A DNA stretch of 64,000 nt from Prochlorococcus sp. AG-402-N08 (GTDB taxonomy: Bacteria > Cyanobacteriota > Cyanobacteriia > PCC-6307 > Cyanobiaceae): positions 95,263-159,262 of the forward strand of contig QCIS01000003.1 of assembly GCA_003216535.1 (NCBI GenBank), read 5' to 3'. This document shows, in pieces, positions 11,585-23,064 of this stretch. The position numbers and the translations under genes are program-made. The notes under the pieces are model-generated. The model saw only the letters and a program-made list of their open reading frames with translations. It searched no databases and was not told where the DNA came from. How positions within the stretch are numbered: the first letter of the stretch is position 1; every line of letters starts with the position of its first letter.

Positions 11585-12247
11585 TTTCAATATTAATGAT
11601 TTTAATGTAAAGAGACCATCAGTTCCACCAATTGTCTCGTCACATGCTCGCTCTGGATGAGGCATTAAACCTAAAACATTTCCCTTTCCATTAGTTATGC
11701 CTGCGATATCGAATGAGGATCCATTAGGATTATTTTTATATCTCAAAGCGATCAATTCATTATCTATAAGTTTTTTTAAAGTATCAGAATCACAATGATA
11801 TCTTCCTTCCCCATGAGCTATTGGCAACTTAATAGTTTGTTTTTCATCTCCATTATTAAACCAACCTCCTTTTGAAGAAACAATATCAAGTTCAACATCA
11901 TCACAGATGAAATTAAGATTTTTATTTGCAACAAGAGCGCCAGGCAAAAAGCCTGATTCTGTTAAAATTTGAAACCCATTACAAATTCCTAAAACTCTTT
12001 TTCCACTTTTAACAAACTCATCCAAGGCATTTATTAATGGAGAGAATCTCGCAATTGCTCCGCATCTTAAATAATCACCATAGCTAAATCCTCCAGGTAA
12101 AACTATTGCATCTACATCGCTTAAATCTGAAGACTCATGCCACAAGTATTTTGTTCTTATGTCTAAACAACCCTCCAATGCCCATGAAACATCACGATCA
12201 CAATTAGAACCTGGGAAAACAACAATTCCTACAGTAAAATTATCCAT
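11582..12247 (-). CDS. purQ: Phosphoribosylformylglycinamidine synthase, glutaminase subunit
   Basis: [42 protein letters not shown]. Confidence 0.93.
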   Translation of the reverse strand: MDNFTVGIVVFPGSNCDRDVSWALEGCLDIRTKYLWHESSDLSDVDAIVLPGGFSYGDYLRCGAIARFSPLINALDEFVKSGKRVLGICNGFQILTESGFLPGALVANKNLNFICDDVELDIVSSKGGWFNNGDEKQTIKLPIAHGEGRYHCDSDTLKKLIDNELIALRYKNNPNGSSFDIAGITNGKGNVLGLMPHPERACDETIGGTDGLFTLKSLILK

Positions 12248-12248
12248 C

Positions 12249-12503
12249 TTATAATTTTTCTAGTGAATACTCATAATCTTCAATGACCGTATTTGCGAAT
12301 AACCTATAACACAATAAATCAATTTTTTCTCTTACTTCGTTTTCCCCATTACCTTCTATTTTTACTTCAATCATTTTTCCTATACGTAGTGATTTTATTC
12401 CCTCGGCTCCAAGTTTTATAGAAGCAGATTTGGTAGCTTCTCCTGCTGGATCTAAAACTGAGGGTCTTAGTCTTACAAAAACTTTTACAGCAAATTGGTC
12501 CAA
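12249..12503 (-). CDS. purS: Phosphoribosylformylglycinamidine synthase, PurS subunit
   Basis: [11 protein letters not shown]...[10 protein letters not shown]...[12 protein letters not shown]; immediately upstream of purQ. Confidence 0.9.
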   Translation of the reverse strand: MDQFAVKVFVRLRPSVLDPAGEATKSASIKLGAEGIKSLRIGKMIEVKIEGNGENEVREKIDLLCYRLFANTVIEDYEYSLEKL

Positions 12504-12600
12504 TTAAAAATTAATTTCTATTAGAAGATTAGTTTAAAATTTAATAAAAAGTACTCTTAATTAATAAACGAATATTTTTATCTTAAGGCTTTCTGAATTA

Positions 12601-12765
12601 TTAAATGTTTATGTAGCCTTTACCAAAACAAACGAAGCAAGTTCTTCTTGAATTTTCAGGTGTTTTAAAATTTCCTGACCCTCCACATTTAGAACATTTA
12701 ATTTTATCAATAGAAATTGCATCATCAGAGATAATTTCTTTTAAAGCAATTTTTGAATTTTTCAT
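12601..12765 (-). CDS. Small (54 aa) DnaJ-zinc-finger-like protein; not in ORF track
   Basis: My translation of the minus strand: MKNSKIALKEIISDDAISIDKIKCSKCGGSGNFKTPENSRRTCFVCFGKGYINI*; carries CxxCxGxG and CxxCxGxG-like pairs. Confidence 0.75.
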   Translation of the reverse strand: MKNSKIALKEIISDDAISIDKIKCSKCGGSGNFKTPENSRRTCFVCFGKGYINI

Positions 12766-12811
12766 TTAGGACTTTTAACTCTACTAAATATCCCGACAGG
12801 CTACTATAAAA

Positions 12812-13876
12812 TCAAATCCTTATTTTTGGGTCACTTAAAATCTTAAATTTCTCTTTAATTTTTTTATTCAAAATTTTTATCGATTTCTCATCGAAGGAAA
12901 TAATAACTAATTCAAGACCAGCATTATCTTTTGGTCTCCAACAATGAACTGGAGCCTCTTCAAACCAAGTATTAATTTTTTTTCCAACTATTTGTATTTG
13001 TAAAGGCAATAATTTATTTGGTATCCATATTCGTCCTTTTATTCGAAGAATGTTTAATTCATCCAAAATTTTTGACATCTCTTTTTCAAAGTCATTTTTT
13101 TCAAGGAAATAATTTAATTTAATTGAATCTGATACAAGCTCAACATGATTATGATCATGTTCTTCAGTTAAAAATTCTTTATAAGTCTCTTTTTTAAATT
13201 TAAAATCAAAAACGTAATTTAAATCAATTTTGCCATTTTTGGATTTGAGGACTGGCACATATGAGTTTAGACTTGCCTTGATTTTGTTTTTTACAAAGTC
13301 AAATTGATCATCATTTAAGATGTCTGATCTAGAGACTAAAACGATATCAGAGACTTCAAGTTGTTCCTCAAAAAGTTCTTCAATAGAGGCGTTGTGATTA
13401 ATTCTATCTGTTTCATTATATTGTTTTGTTATTTCATTTAGATCATTAATTGGTGAACCATTAAGCATTGACTCTCCATTAACGATACCAACTACATTAT
13501 CAAGGTAGATAGAAGACCTAATTTCAGGCCAGTTAAGTGCTTGAATTAAGGGAATTGGTAGTGCCAAGCCACTTGTTTCGATAATTATTGATTCAATAGG
13601 AGGATTAAATTCGAGAAGAGCTTTTATTGATGGAACAAAATCATCTTGAACAGTACAACATAAACATCCATTATTTAATTCGATTACGCATTCTTCTTCC
13701 GTTTCATAACATCTATCGCAACTTTTAATCAAATCACCGTCAATTCCAACATCACCAAATTCATTGATTATTAAACCGAATTTTTTATTACTCTCCCTTA
13801 ACAAATATCTAAGAAAAGTTGTTTTACCGGAACCAAGAAAACCGGAAACAACTATTACTGGTATTTTGTTTTTCAT
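12812..13876 (-). CDS. CobW/COG0523 family GTPase (putative metal chaperone)
   Basis: SGFLGSGKTTFL P-loop; NNGCLCCTV metal motif; ETSGLALP; His-rich EEHDHNHVE segment. Confidence 0.9.
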   Translation of the reverse strand: MKNKIPVIVVSGFLGSGKTTFLRYLLRESNKKFGLIINEFGDVGIDGDLIKSCDRCYETEEECVIELNNGCLCCTVQDDFVPSIKALLEFNPPIESIIIETSGLALPIPLIQALNWPEIRSSIYLDNVVGIVNGESMLNGSPINDLNEITKQYNETDRINHNASIEELFEEQLEVSDIVLVSRSDILNDDQFDFVKNKIKASLNSYVPVLKSKNGKIDLNYVFDFKFKKETYKEFLTEEHDHNHVELVSDSIKLNYFLEKNDFEKEMSKILDELNILRIKGRIWIPNKLLPLQIQIVGKKINTWFEEAPVHCWRPKDNAGLELVIISFDEKSIKILNKKIKEKFKILSDPKIRI

Positions 13877-13885
13877 ACTTAATGA

Positions 13886-14398
13886 TTAACAACCTAGGCT
13901 ATATTCTGTACTTTCTCCTGTAGTACTATTTTTGCCATTAGCAATCGCGCATAATTGTTTTTGTTGTGTTCGACTAAGAACAGCATCAGTAAAATCTGCA
14001 CCATCTATTTTTGCTCCTTCAAAATTACTCTCCATTAATAAAGCATTTGTAAAATTAACATCCGAAAGATCTGCATCTGTAAAGTCTGTTGCATAAGCTA
14101 GTGCATCTCTTAAATTGGCTCCAGTAAACTTTGAGTTTTGCAATTTACTATTATTGAATACCGCGCCTTCTAAATTACTTTCACTGAAATTAAACCCATT
14201 TAAATCAAACTTAACGTATTCGTTACCGCTTAAATCTTGACCATGCATATCTGGTTCTAAATTAAGGTCTTGTTGGTTTCTAATTTCAGGAGGTCTTTTA
14301 GCCCATGCAGAATTTACAGAATTAAAAAATAAAATCCCAACGAATAACAAAGTAATTAATGCATTCTTTAGATAGGGGAAAACAATTGATTTAATCAT
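13886..14398 (-). CDS. Pentapeptide-repeat protein with N-terminal signal/TM segment
   Basis: Repeats of type A(D/N)Lxx (SNLEGAVFNNSKLQNSKFTGANLRDALAYATDFTDADLSDVNF); hydrophobic N-terminus ending NSAWA. Confidence 0.87.
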   Translation of the reverse strand: MIKSIVFPYLKNALITLLFVGILFFNSVNSAWAKRPPEIRNQQDLNLEPDMHGQDLSGNEYVKFDLNGFNFSESNLEGAVFNNSKLQNSKFTGANLRDALAYATDFTDADLSDVNFTNALLMESNFEGAKIDGADFTDAVLSRTQQKQLCAIANGKNSTTGESTEYSLGC

Positions 14399-14461
14399 AA
14401 TAAGACTGTATTTTAGAACTTAAGTATTTAAAGTTTGTAAGAGTATCTTAAAGGAAAATAT

Positions 14462-15079
14462 ATGGCAATGTCACTAAAGGTTATTGTTCCTCCTCATCCA
14501 TTAATAAAACATTGGCTTTCAATATTGCGAGAAAAAAATACTCCAAATATTTTGTACTCAACAGGATACGAACAATTAGGAAAATGGCTCACATATGAAG
14601 CATTACGGAACTGGTTGCCATATAAAAAAGAAATAGTAAATACTGATAATGGGAACGCAGATGGATTCTTTATTAATAATGATTATCCAATAAAAGTTCT
14701 CGCAATGTTACCCGAAGGGTTATCTCTTTGGTTTGGATCTAAAGAAGTAATTCCTAATTCAACCCTCTCATTAGGAGAACTTCCTAAAACTATTGAATTA
14801 AATGAAGGAGTTATATTTTATTCGGAACAGATAACGACAAGATCAGCAACATTAGAAACTTTAATTAAATTAAAGGAATTAGGTGTTGATTCAAATAGGA
14901 TTATTTTAATAACTGCTATTTGCTCAAATAAAGGGTTAAATGAAATTGCGAAATCATTCCCTAATCAGATAATTTACACTTCTTGCATCGATGAGGAAGA
15001 CGAAAAAACAAAATTATTAGTACCGGGTATTGGGAATCCTTTATCGAGGTTAAGTACTATATTTCAAGATAAGAACTAA
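14462..15079 (+). CDS. upp: Uracil phosphoribosyltransferase
   Basis: VIVPPHPLIKHWLSILR...GKWLTYEALRNWLP; divergent form known in picocyanobacteria. Confidence 0.75.
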   Translation: MAMSLKVIVPPHPLIKHWLSILREKNTPNILYSTGYEQLGKWLTYEALRNWLPYKKEIVNTDNGNADGFFINNDYPIKVLAMLPEGLSLWFGSKEVIPNSTLSLGELPKTIELNEGVIFYSEQITTRSATLETLIKLKELGVDSNRIILITAICSNKGLNEIAKSFPNQIIYTSCIDEEDEKTKLLVPGIGNPLSRLSTIFQDKN

Positions 15080-15108
15080 TATATAATGTAGGAGTAAATA
15101 TTTTACCA

Positions 15109-15399
15109 ATGTCTGAATACAGAGATTCGTCTTCAAATAATCTTTTATCATTAATAAGCGGTGCTTTTATTGGAGCAGCTGGTCTAGCTTGGTGGTTAAT
15201 ATCCGAAGCAGACAAAAGAAAAGAGGAAAAAAAACAAAAAGCAATGATGTATTCCTCCAGAATTCAAGATGGATCTGAAGCAATTGATTCAGATGAAAAC
15301 ATAAATGAAGTTGAAGGAGAGAATTTGGAGAAGAAAGTTGAGCAACTTAATTCTGCAATTGCTGATGTGAGGAAGCAACTTGAAGAGTTGGGGCAATAG
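15109..15399 (+). CDS. Conserved hypothetical membrane-anchored protein
   Basis: N-terminal TM segment LISGAFIGAAGLAWWLI, then charged coiled-coil-like tail. Confidence 0.65.
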   Translation: MSEYRDSSSNNLLSLISGAFIGAAGLAWWLISEADKRKEEKKQKAMMYSSRIQDGSEAIDSDENINEVEGENLEKKVEQLNSAIADVRKQLEELGQ

Positions 15400-15423
15400 A
15401 ATAAAAAAGGTTCTCAAATAAGT

Positions 15424-17097
15424 ATGAATAAACTCAGATCATCTGCAATAACCCAAGGTGTGCAAAGATCTCCTAACAGATCTATGTTAAGAGCTGTTGG
15501 ATTTAATGATGAAGATTTTAATAAACCTATTATTGGAGTTGCAAATGGATACAGCACCATAACACCATGCAATATGGGTTTAAATAAGTTAGCTCTCAGA
15601 GCTGAAGAGTCAATAAAAAGATCCGGTGCGATGCCTCAAATGTTTGGAACGATTACAGTAAGTGATGGCATTTCTATGGGAACAGAGGGCATGAAATATT
15701 CCCTAGTTTCAAGAGAAGTTATTGCTGATTCAATAGAAACAGCCTGTAATGCTCAGAGTATGGACGGAGTGCTTGCCATAGGTGGATGTGACAAAAATAT
15801 GCCAGGTGCCATGATAGCAATTGCAAGAATGAATATCCCCTCAATTTTCATTTATGGAGGGACAATTAAACCTGGGAAATTACATGGAGAAGATCTTACT
15901 GTTGTTAGTGCATTTGAAGCTGTTGGACAATTAACATCAGGCAAAATTAATGAAGAAAGGCTTATCCAAGTTGAAAAAAATTGTATCCCTGGTGCTGGTA
16001 GTTGTGGAGGGATGTTTACAGCTAATACAATGTCTGCGGTTATTGAAGTATTAGGTTTAAGTCTTCCTCACAGTTCAACTATGGCTGCTGAAGATCTTGA
16101 AAAAGAACTAAGTGCAGATAAAAGTGCTGAGATTTTAGTCTCTGCGATAGAAAAAGATATAAGACCTTTAGACCTAATGACTAAGAAAGCATTTGAAAAT
16201 GCAATATCAGTCATTATGGCAATTGGAGGTTCAACAAATGCGGTGTTGCACATCTTAGCTATCGCAAATACTTCAGGAATAGATATCAACATTAATGATT
16301 TTGAGAGAATAAGACAAAAAGTACCTGTTATTTGTGACCTTAAACCGAGTGGGAAATATGTGACAGTGGACCTTCATAACGCAGGCGGGATTCCACAAGT
16401 AATGAAAATACTTTTGAATGCAGGATTAATTCATGGTGAATGTAAAAACATTGAAGGCAAAACCATTGCAGAATACTTACAGAATATTCCAGATAAGCCT
16501 CCAACAAATCAAAATGTTATAAGAGAGATAGATGACCCTCTTTATAAAAAAGGACATCTCGCAATTTTAAAAGGTAACTTAGCAAGCGAAGGTTCTGTAG
16601 CAAAAATTAGCGGAGTAAAAAACCCTGTATTAACAGGTCCAGCAAAGATTTTTGAAAGTGAAGAGGATTGTTTAAAATCGATATTAAATAACGATATCAA
16701 AGCTGGTGATGTTGTTGTTATTAGAAACGAAGGGCCTGTGGGAGGTCCAGGCATGAGAGAAATGTTAGCCCCAACATCTGCAATTGTTGGTCAAGGTCTC
16801 GGAGAGAAGGTGGCTTTAATTACTGATGGCAGATTTAGCGGTGGTACCTATGGTCTGGTTGTGGGTCACATAGCTCCAGAGGCTGCTGTAGGCGGAAATA
16901 TTGCCCTAATAAAAGAAGGTGATTTAATTACTGTAGATGCTGTAAAACAACTAATTGAAGTTGATTTATCTGAAAAAGAATTAGAAAAAAGAAAAAATGA
17001 TTGGATAAAGCCTACACAAAAATACAAAAGAGGAATTCTTTCAAAATATTCGAGAATCGTAAGCACATCAAGTTTAGGGGCTGTTACTGATTTATAA
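15424..17097 (+). CDS. ilvD: Dihydroxy-acid dehydratase
   Basis: [57 protein letters not shown]. Confidence 0.95.
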   Translation: MNKLRSSAITQGVQRSPNRSMLRAVGFNDEDFNKPIIGVANGYSTITPCNMGLNKLALRAEESIKRSGAMPQMFGTITVSDGISMGTEGMKYSLVSREVIADSIETACNAQSMDGVLAIGGCDKNMPGAMIAIARMNIPSIFIYGGTIKPGKLHGEDLTVVSAFEAVGQLTSGKINEERLIQVEKNCIPGAGSCGGMFTANTMSAVIEVLGLSLPHSSTMAAEDLEKELSADKSAEILVSAIEKDIRPLDLMTKKAFENAISVIMAIGGSTNAVLHILAIANTSGIDININDFERIRQKVPVICDLKPSGKYVTVDLHNAGGIPQVMKILLNAGLIHGECKNIEGKTIAEYLQNIPDKPPTNQNVIREIDDPLYKKGHLAILKGNLASEGSVAKISGVKNPVLTGPAKIFESEEDCLKSILNNDIKAGDVVVIRNEGPVGGPGMREMLAPTSAIVGQGLGEKVALITDGRFSGGTYGLVVGHIAPEAAVGGNIALIKEGDLITVDAVKQLIEVDLSEKELEKRKNDWIKPTQKYKRGILSKYSRIVSTSSLGAVTDL

Positions 17098-17118
17098 ATC
17101 AGCTCAAATTTTATTTTC

Positions 17119-17502
17119 TTAATCAATAAAACTTTTTATCCTATTTGCTAAATTTTCCAATCTAGCGCTGTATTTTGGTGAGTTGCATTTTTTTCCATTA
17201 TTACTATCCATCCATAATGTTTTAACTCCACACCATAATATTGGTTCATCAGGAAAATTAAGCTTAGAGATAACTAAAACCAACTCTTTATTTGATTTAA
17301 AAAGTTCTAATTCAAGATCATAAATTTCTAATCTTTTACCTTCTTTATCTCGACATAAGATATTAACCGTCAAATCAATATCCTCTTCGAATTCGTATTC
17401 ACCATTTATCTTTACGACAGAATGAACAAAAGGTTTATTTGTTAAATCTGCTGACTTAGCGATTAAGCTCTCTATATTTTTAGGTGAATTTTCAAATAAC
17501 AC
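17119..17502 (-). CDS. Conserved hypothetical protein
   Basis: 127-aa ORF overlapping the upstream CIA30-like gene by 11 nt in the same direction. Confidence 0.55.
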   Translation of the reverse strand: MLFENSPKNIESLIAKSADLTNKPFVHSVVKINGEYEFEEDIDLTVNILCRDKEGKRLEIYDLELELFKSNKELVLVISKLNFPDEPILWCGVKTLWMDSNNGKKCNSPKYSARLENLANRIKSFID

Positions 17503-18040
17503 TTATTGATTTAATTAAAACTTTTATTGAACCCTGTTTAAACTCATTATTAAGTAATCCATCATCACCAAACTTAGAATGTAGTAGTTGCAATCTTTTA
17601 ATTTTAGATGGCTTGAATTTAAATGGAAAACGTACTTTATTAGCTCTTACTGAAGGTTTTAGCTCATCAAAAGGAATCTGAACATTTGTTGTTCCGAATT
17701 TTTTTGTTGGGAATGATTTAATCCACCTTAGTCCGCCTGGAATAAATTCGGTAAGTCCTAGGAAAGCATCTTCACAAGCGACAGCAAATTTAAAAGTTCT
17801 TCCTTGTCCATCAATATTTAATTCAAAGGATGAATACTCAGATACATTTAAGGAAGGTTTATATATAGACGATCTACAACTAACAAATCCTCCTGCTTTC
17901 TCGACAATATTACCCTTCAATAACAAACCAGAATTTGAAATTTCACAAAAAGCTGAACTTGATCCGCCCATAACAGTATCATTTAATGTTTTCCAACCTT
18001 CGAACTCCTTTTTCTGGAATAAAAATTTTTTCTTACTCAT
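17492..18040 (-). CDS. CIA30 family protein (complex I intermediate-associated protein 30-like)
   Basis: WKTLNDTVMGGSSSAFCEIS...GFVSCRS...FKFAVAC motifs. Confidence 0.85.
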   Translation of the reverse strand: MSKKKFLFQKKEFEGWKTLNDTVMGGSSSAFCEISNSGLLLKGNIVEKAGGFVSCRSSIYKPSLNVSEYSSFELNIDGQGRTFKFAVACEDAFLGLTEFIPGGLRWIKSFPTKKFGTTNVQIPFDELKPSVRANKVRFPFKFKPSKIKRLQLLHSKFGDDGLLNNEFKQGSIKVLIKSISVI

Positions 18041-18070
18041 TGAACAATTTAAATTATTATTAGACTTTAA

Positions 18071-18808
18071 CTAAATTTCTAATTCTTTTGCTGATTCTTG
18101 ATCACAAAAGATTGAAATTTGATTAATAGATTTTATTAATTTTGATGGAGTTCTATCAAGAGACTCTTTTTCATCTAATAACCTCTCAAGAGCAATTCTT
18201 TTATTGGCTCCACTAACTAAAAATACTATCTTTGATGAGGCTGAAAGGACCTTTGGAGTTAATGAAATTCTTTTTAATCCTTTACCTTCATTAAAAATTA
18301 CAAAATCATCTACATTATTATTTTTTTGATAAGGAAATAGCGAAGCTGTATGACCATCGTCTCCAAGACCTAATAAAGTTAAATCAAAGGAGGGAGGGTT
18401 TGATCCGCATTTTTCAAATAATTTAGAAATAAATTGATTTTTTATAGCTTCATCATCAGCATTTAAATCATTGAAAATTTCATAAAAAAAAGATTTAGAT
18501 CCAAAATTAGTTAACAATGAATTTTTCAACATTAACGAGTTACTTAATTCTGAATTTGGATCAACACATCTTTCATCTCCTAAAAAGACATCAACCATAT
18601 CCCATCTAAGATCACTTTTTGATAAAAGCTTATACACAGATTTAGGAGTTGAACCTCCACTGACACAAAATTTGAATCTATCTTTCTTTTTTAAAGTATG
18701 AAAAATATGGCTTTCAATAAACTTAAAAACCGCTGTTGATAGTTCTAACTTGTCTTTATATATTTTTATGGTGTATCCATTTTTGACCTTTTCAATCATT
18801 TCATCCAT
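18071..18808 (-). CDS. pgl: 6-phosphogluconolactonase
   Basis: FCVSGGSTPKSVYKLL, VFLGDERCV, LTLLGLGDDGHTASLFP. Confidence 0.92.
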   Translation of the reverse strand: MDEMIEKVKNGYTIKIYKDKLELSTAVFKFIESHIFHTLKKKDRFKFCVSGGSTPKSVYKLLSKSDLRWDMVDVFLGDERCVDPNSELSNSLMLKNSLLTNFGSKSFFYEIFNDLNADDEAIKNQFISKLFEKCGSNPPSFDLTLLGLGDDGHTASLFPYQKNNNVDDFVIFNEGKGLKRISLTPKVLSASSKIVFLVSGANKRIALERLLDEKESLDRTPSKLIKSINQISIFCDQESAKELEI

Positions 18809-20214
18809 TCAGTATGAAAACTACCTTCCTTATCAATTCTTTCATATGTATGTGAGCCAAAACAGTCTCTCATTGCCTGAACAAGATTCTGAGGAAGTCT
18901 ATTAGTTCTATAACTATTCAGATAATCTAAAGTACTTGATAGACATGGGACTGGTATACCAGCTTTTGTGGATAAAGAAACTACTTTAGCTAAGTTATCT
19001 AATCTTGTCGCAATTTCATTATTGAACCAATCATCAAAAATTAAATTTTTTAGATTAGGGTCTTTGTTATAAGCATCTTGAATTTTACTTAATAATTTTG
19101 ATCTAATTATGCAACCACCTTTCCATATTTGAGCAACTGACGGCATATTCAAACCATAGTTATAAACTGCAGATGCTTCTCTTAAAATGTCCATACCTTG
19201 GGCATAGCTAGCAATTGTGGCAAGGACTACAGCATCAAATAAAGGTTTCATCCCATCAGATATATTGCCTAAATCAAAATCCTCTATCTCTTTAGATGGA
19301 ATAGTTTTTTCAATCTCACTACGTTGCTCTTTTAAAGAACTCATTACTCTTGCATTTAAAGATGCATAAATAGTTGGGACTGATACGCCCAGCTCTAAAG
19401 CACTTACAACAGTCCATAAACCAGTACCTTTCTGGCCAGCTTTATCTAATATTTTCTCAACAACATCATCTCCAGTTATCTCATCTTTTGTATTTAGACA
19501 TATCTCTGTTATCTCAACAAGATAAGAAGCTAATTCATCAGTATTATTCCAAATACCAAATACCTCTGACATCTGCTGACCATTCATACCTTTGACTCTC
19601 TTCATAAGGTCATAAGCTTCTGCGAGTATTTGTTCAATGCCATATTCAATTCCGTTGTGAACAGTTTTTACAAAATGACCTGAGCCTCCAGGTCCAACAT
19701 ATGCAACACATGGTCCATCTTCAACTTTGGCAGCCATTTTTGTTAATAAGCTTTCTATTGCATCATATGAAGCCTTAGTCCCGCCAGGCATCATACTTGG
19801 CCCTTCTAAAGCTCCTTTGGCACCGCCTGAGACTCCCATTCCAATGTATCCAAAACTTTTACTTTCAAGAGTATTTACCCTTCTTTCTGTATCTTTAAAT
19901 TGAGAATTACCACCATCTATTAATAAATCTCCTTCCTCGAGATATCCAGAGATATTGTCTATGACAGCATCTGTTGCTGGTCCAGCTTTTACCATCATCA
20001 GAATTCTTCTAGGTCTCTCTAGCTTATTAACAAATTCTTGAAGAGTTTCAGCTCCCTCTATATTCTTCCCAAGGCCACGACCTTGTAAAAATTCTTCGGT
20101 TTTTGAGTAAGTCCTATTAAAAACTACACTAGAAAATCCATTTCTCTCTGCGTTAAGAACTAAATTTTCGCCCATAACACCAAGACCTACTAAACCAAAA
20201 TGTGCCTTGGACAT
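18796..20214 (-). CDS. gnd: 6-phosphogluconate dehydrogenase (decarboxylating)
   Basis: FGLVGLGVMGENLVLNAERNGF, LIDGGNSQFKDTERR, GMGVSGGAKGALEGPSMMPGG. Confidence 0.95.
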   Translation of the reverse strand: MSKAHFGLVGLGVMGENLVLNAERNGFSSVVFNRTYSKTEEFLQGRGLGKNIEGAETLQEFVNKLERPRRILMMVKAGPATDAVIDNISGYLEEGDLLIDGGNSQFKDTERRVNTLESKSFGYIGMGVSGGAKGALEGPSMMPGGTKASYDAIESLLTKMAAKVEDGPCVAYVGPGGSGHFVKTVHNGIEYGIEQILAEAYDLMKRVKGMNGQQMSEVFGIWNNTDELASYLVEITEICLNTKDEITGDDVVEKILDKAGQKGTGLWTVVSALELGVSVPTIYASLNARVMSSLKEQRSEIEKTIPSKEIEDFDLGNISDGMKPLFDAVVLATIASYAQGMDILREASAVYNYGLNMPSVAQIWKGGCIIRSKLLSKIQDAYNKDPNLKNLIFDDWFNNEIATRLDNLAKVVSLSTKAGIPVPCLSSTLDYLNSYRTNRLPQNLVQAMRDCFGSHTYERIDKEGSFHTEWMK

Positions 20215-20309
20215 AAAAAATTAAAAAACTCAATAAATATAGTTTGCCTGCAACTTAAAAAAATTGCTCAAAAAAAATACTTATGTCAGCGAAAAATGAT
20301 CGAAAAGAT

Positions 20310-21605
20310 TTAAATAATAGTTCCGTTTGCAATAGTTGCATTTTTAACTACTACAACAATTCCATTTCTGATATAAAAGCCTAATTCCGGCTTATCTGCT
20401 TCTTCTACTCGATCTTTATTAATGATCACGACATTATCACCAATTCTTGTATTCTTATCAAGAATTGCTCTTTTTACAGTAGTCCCTTCACCTACTCCAA
20501 GAGGCGTTCCGCCTCCTTTTCTTAATTCAATCCTCTCTTCAGGCGATTCAAAGAAATCGGCACCCATAACAAGAGTATCCTCAAGAACAGAATCACTTTC
20601 AATCCTGCTTCTGACGCCTAAAACACAATGTAAAATACTGCATGACTTCAAGATTGTACCTTCACAGACTATTGAATCAGTAATTTGAGCATCTACAAGT
20701 TTAGAAGGGGGGAGATATCTAGGTCTTGTATAAATTGGAAATTTTTCATCATAAAAACTAAATGGAGGTTTTGGTTGCTCAGTCAATGCAAGGTTTGACT
20801 CAAAGAATGCCCCAATGGTACCGATATCTTCCCAATAATCATCGAATACATAACTTTTAAGAGTATCGCTCCTATTGAGGGCTTCAGGAATTATGTCCTT
20901 ACCAAAATCAGTATAATTAGGGAATTTATTTAGAAGATCGAAAAGAGTATTTCTGCTAAAAACGTAAATACCCATTGAGGCTAGATAAGGTTTTTCGGCA
21001 GCTGAATCTTTACTTAATCCAAATTTTGAAGTATCTACTGCCATCGCCTTCAACTTCTCGCCAGTAGGTTTTTCACTAAATTCTTTTATGTTTCCTACGT
21101 CGTCCGTTCTCATGAGACCAAAACCTTCTGCTTGAGCTTCATCAACAGGCAATGCTGCAACTGTTAAATCAGCACCATTATCTCTATGATGTTGAACAAA
21201 TAAACTGTAGTCCATTCTGTAGAGTTGATCACCTGACAATATTAAATATTCATCAACATCCCATTCTTGGAATAACCATTGGTATTTTCTTACAGCATCA
21301 GCAGTGCCTTCAAACCACTTTGGACTATCAGGAGTCTGTTGCGCTGCTAATACCTCCACGAATCCCTGTCCAAAAGGTCCATTTAAATTGTAGGTTCTTC
21401 CTATATGTCTATTCAAAGATGCACTATTGAACTGAGTCAGTACGTACATTTTTTCAATACCTGAATTAATACAATTACTAATTGGGATATCTATTAATCG
21501 ATACTTACCTGCCAATGGAACAGCAGGTTTAGCCCTCATTTTTGTTAAAGGGTAAAGTCTAGAACCTTTTCCTCCTCCGAGGATTATGGCCAACACACGC
21601 TTCAT
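20310..21605 (-). CDS. glgC: Glucose-1-phosphate adenylyltransferase
   Basis: [45 protein letters not shown]. Confidence 0.95.
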   Translation of the reverse strand: MKRVLAIILGGGKGSRLYPLTKMRAKPAVPLAGKYRLIDIPISNCINSGIEKMYVLTQFNSASLNRHIGRTYNLNGPFGQGFVEVLAAQQTPDSPKWFEGTADAVRKYQWLFQEWDVDEYLILSGDQLYRMDYSLFVQHHRDNGADLTVAALPVDEAQAEGFGLMRTDDVGNIKEFSEKPTGEKLKAMAVDTSKFGLSKDSAAEKPYLASMGIYVFSRNTLFDLLNKFPNYTDFGKDIIPEALNRSDTLKSYVFDDYWEDIGTIGAFFESNLALTEQPKPPFSFYDEKFPIYTRPRYLPPSKLVDAQITDSIVCEGTILKSCSILHCVLGVRSRIESDSVLEDTLVMGADFFESPEERIELRKGGGTPLGVGEGTTVKRAILDKNTRIGDNVVIINKDRVEEADKPELGFYIRNGIVVVVKNATIANGTII

Positions 21606-21735
21606 TCAATCTAATGGAGGTAGATATACAACTATTTAAAGTAACTGATTGTGGGCAGATTTAGAAATAGAAATGGTCACTTTACGAAGGTATTTCGATA
21701 AATCACTAGAAAAACTTAATATAAATCGAAAAAAG

Positions 21736-23046
21736 TTAGTTATTTTTATCCTCTTCTACCAAAGAAAACAATTTTTCAACGATTTTCAAAGAAACTTGTC
21801 TTTCTTCTCTTGATTGAGGACTTCTCAACTTGGTGACCGGCGTATGAAGTATTTTATTAATTATTCCTTTAGTCAGAGCTTCCACAACTTTTCTTTCTCG
21901 AGCCGAAAAATCTGGTCCCATTCTGCTAAGTGCTTTTTGCAATTCCTCTTTTCTAATTAACTCCAAATCTGATCTAAGTTTATTAATTACTGGAACGGCC
22001 TCTAAACTTGCCCACCATTCTAGAAAAATGATCCTTTCTTCTTCTACTAAGTATTCCGCTTCCTTTGCTATTTTCTGTCTAAATTCTTGATTTCTTGAAA
22101 CGACCTCTTGTAAGTCATCAACATCAAATGATTTTACAAATTCATGTTGTTTGACATCATTAGATATATTTCTCGGTACACCAATATCAATAAATTTTAG
22201 TCTATTATTCAAATTTATTTTTTCAATTTTTGTGAGATCAATAATTGGCTCTTCAGAAGCAGTACTGGTAAAAACAAGCGAAGATAATGATATGTTTTCT
22301 TCTAATTCGTTTAACCCTCTACAAACAATCTCTAAGTCAGGGAAGTCTTGAGCAAGATTTAATGCTCTATCAATATTTCTATTTAAAAGGATAAGTTTAT
22401 GACATCCTTTTGATTTTAAATGAGTTATTAAAAGCCTACTCATTCGTCCGGCGCCAACGACAAGAACGTTCTCTGATTCCAAACTTACAAGAGTATCCAA
22501 ACCCTTTTCTTGTCCAATTTTTAATTGAGCTAGTTCTACCGCTGCTGAACTAATTGACACAGCTCCAGTTCCTAAATTTGTTTCGGATCTTACTTTTTTA
22601 CCTGTACTAACTGATTGAGTTAATAATCTATTAAGAATTGGTCCAGTAGATTGATTCTCTTGACCTAATCTCATCATTTTTTTTACCTGCGAAAGGATTT
22701 GCCCTTCCCCTAAAACGAGGCTATCGAGTCCTGCCGATACTTTCATCAAATGCAAAACTGCTTCTTCCTGTCTAAAGCAAAAAAGATGTGGATTTAAATC
22801 TTCAAAAATAATTCCAGAATATTCTGATATGAATTCTTTAATAGATGAAATTCCAGTATTTTTATCCTTTACTAGCGCATATATTTCCAGCCTATTACAT
22901 GTACTTAAAATTGACACCTCTAATACATCAGAGAGAGCTTTTAATGCTTTCAATGACTCTGTTATGGATTGGTCAGGAATACTTAACTTCTCACGCACTT
23001 CGACAGGTGCCGTGCGATGACTCAGTCCGACGACAACAATATGCAT
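21736..23046 (-). CDS. hemA: Glutamyl-tRNA reductase
   Basis: VGLSHRTAPVEVREKL, ILSTCNRLEIYA, LGEGQILSQVKK. Confidence 0.94.
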   Translation of the reverse strand: MHIVVVGLSHRTAPVEVREKLSIPDQSITESLKALKALSDVLEVSILSTCNRLEIYALVKDKNTGISSIKEFISEYSGIIFEDLNPHLFCFRQEEAVLHLMKVSAGLDSLVLGEGQILSQVKKMMRLGQENQSTGPILNRLLTQSVSTGKKVRSETNLGTGAVSISSAAVELAQLKIGQEKGLDTLVSLESENVLVVGAGRMSRLLITHLKSKGCHKLILLNRNIDRALNLAQDFPDLEIVCRGLNELEENISLSSLVFTSTASEEPIIDLTKIEKINLNNRLKFIDIGVPRNISNDVKQHEFVKSFDVDDLQEVVSRNQEFRQKIAKEAEYLVEEERIIFLEWWASLEAVPVINKLRSDLELIRKEELQKALSRMGPDFSARERKVVEALTKGIINKILHTPVTKLRSPQSREERQVSLKIVEKLFSLVEEDKNN

Positions 23047-23064
23047 AAAATCAAAAGTGAATTT

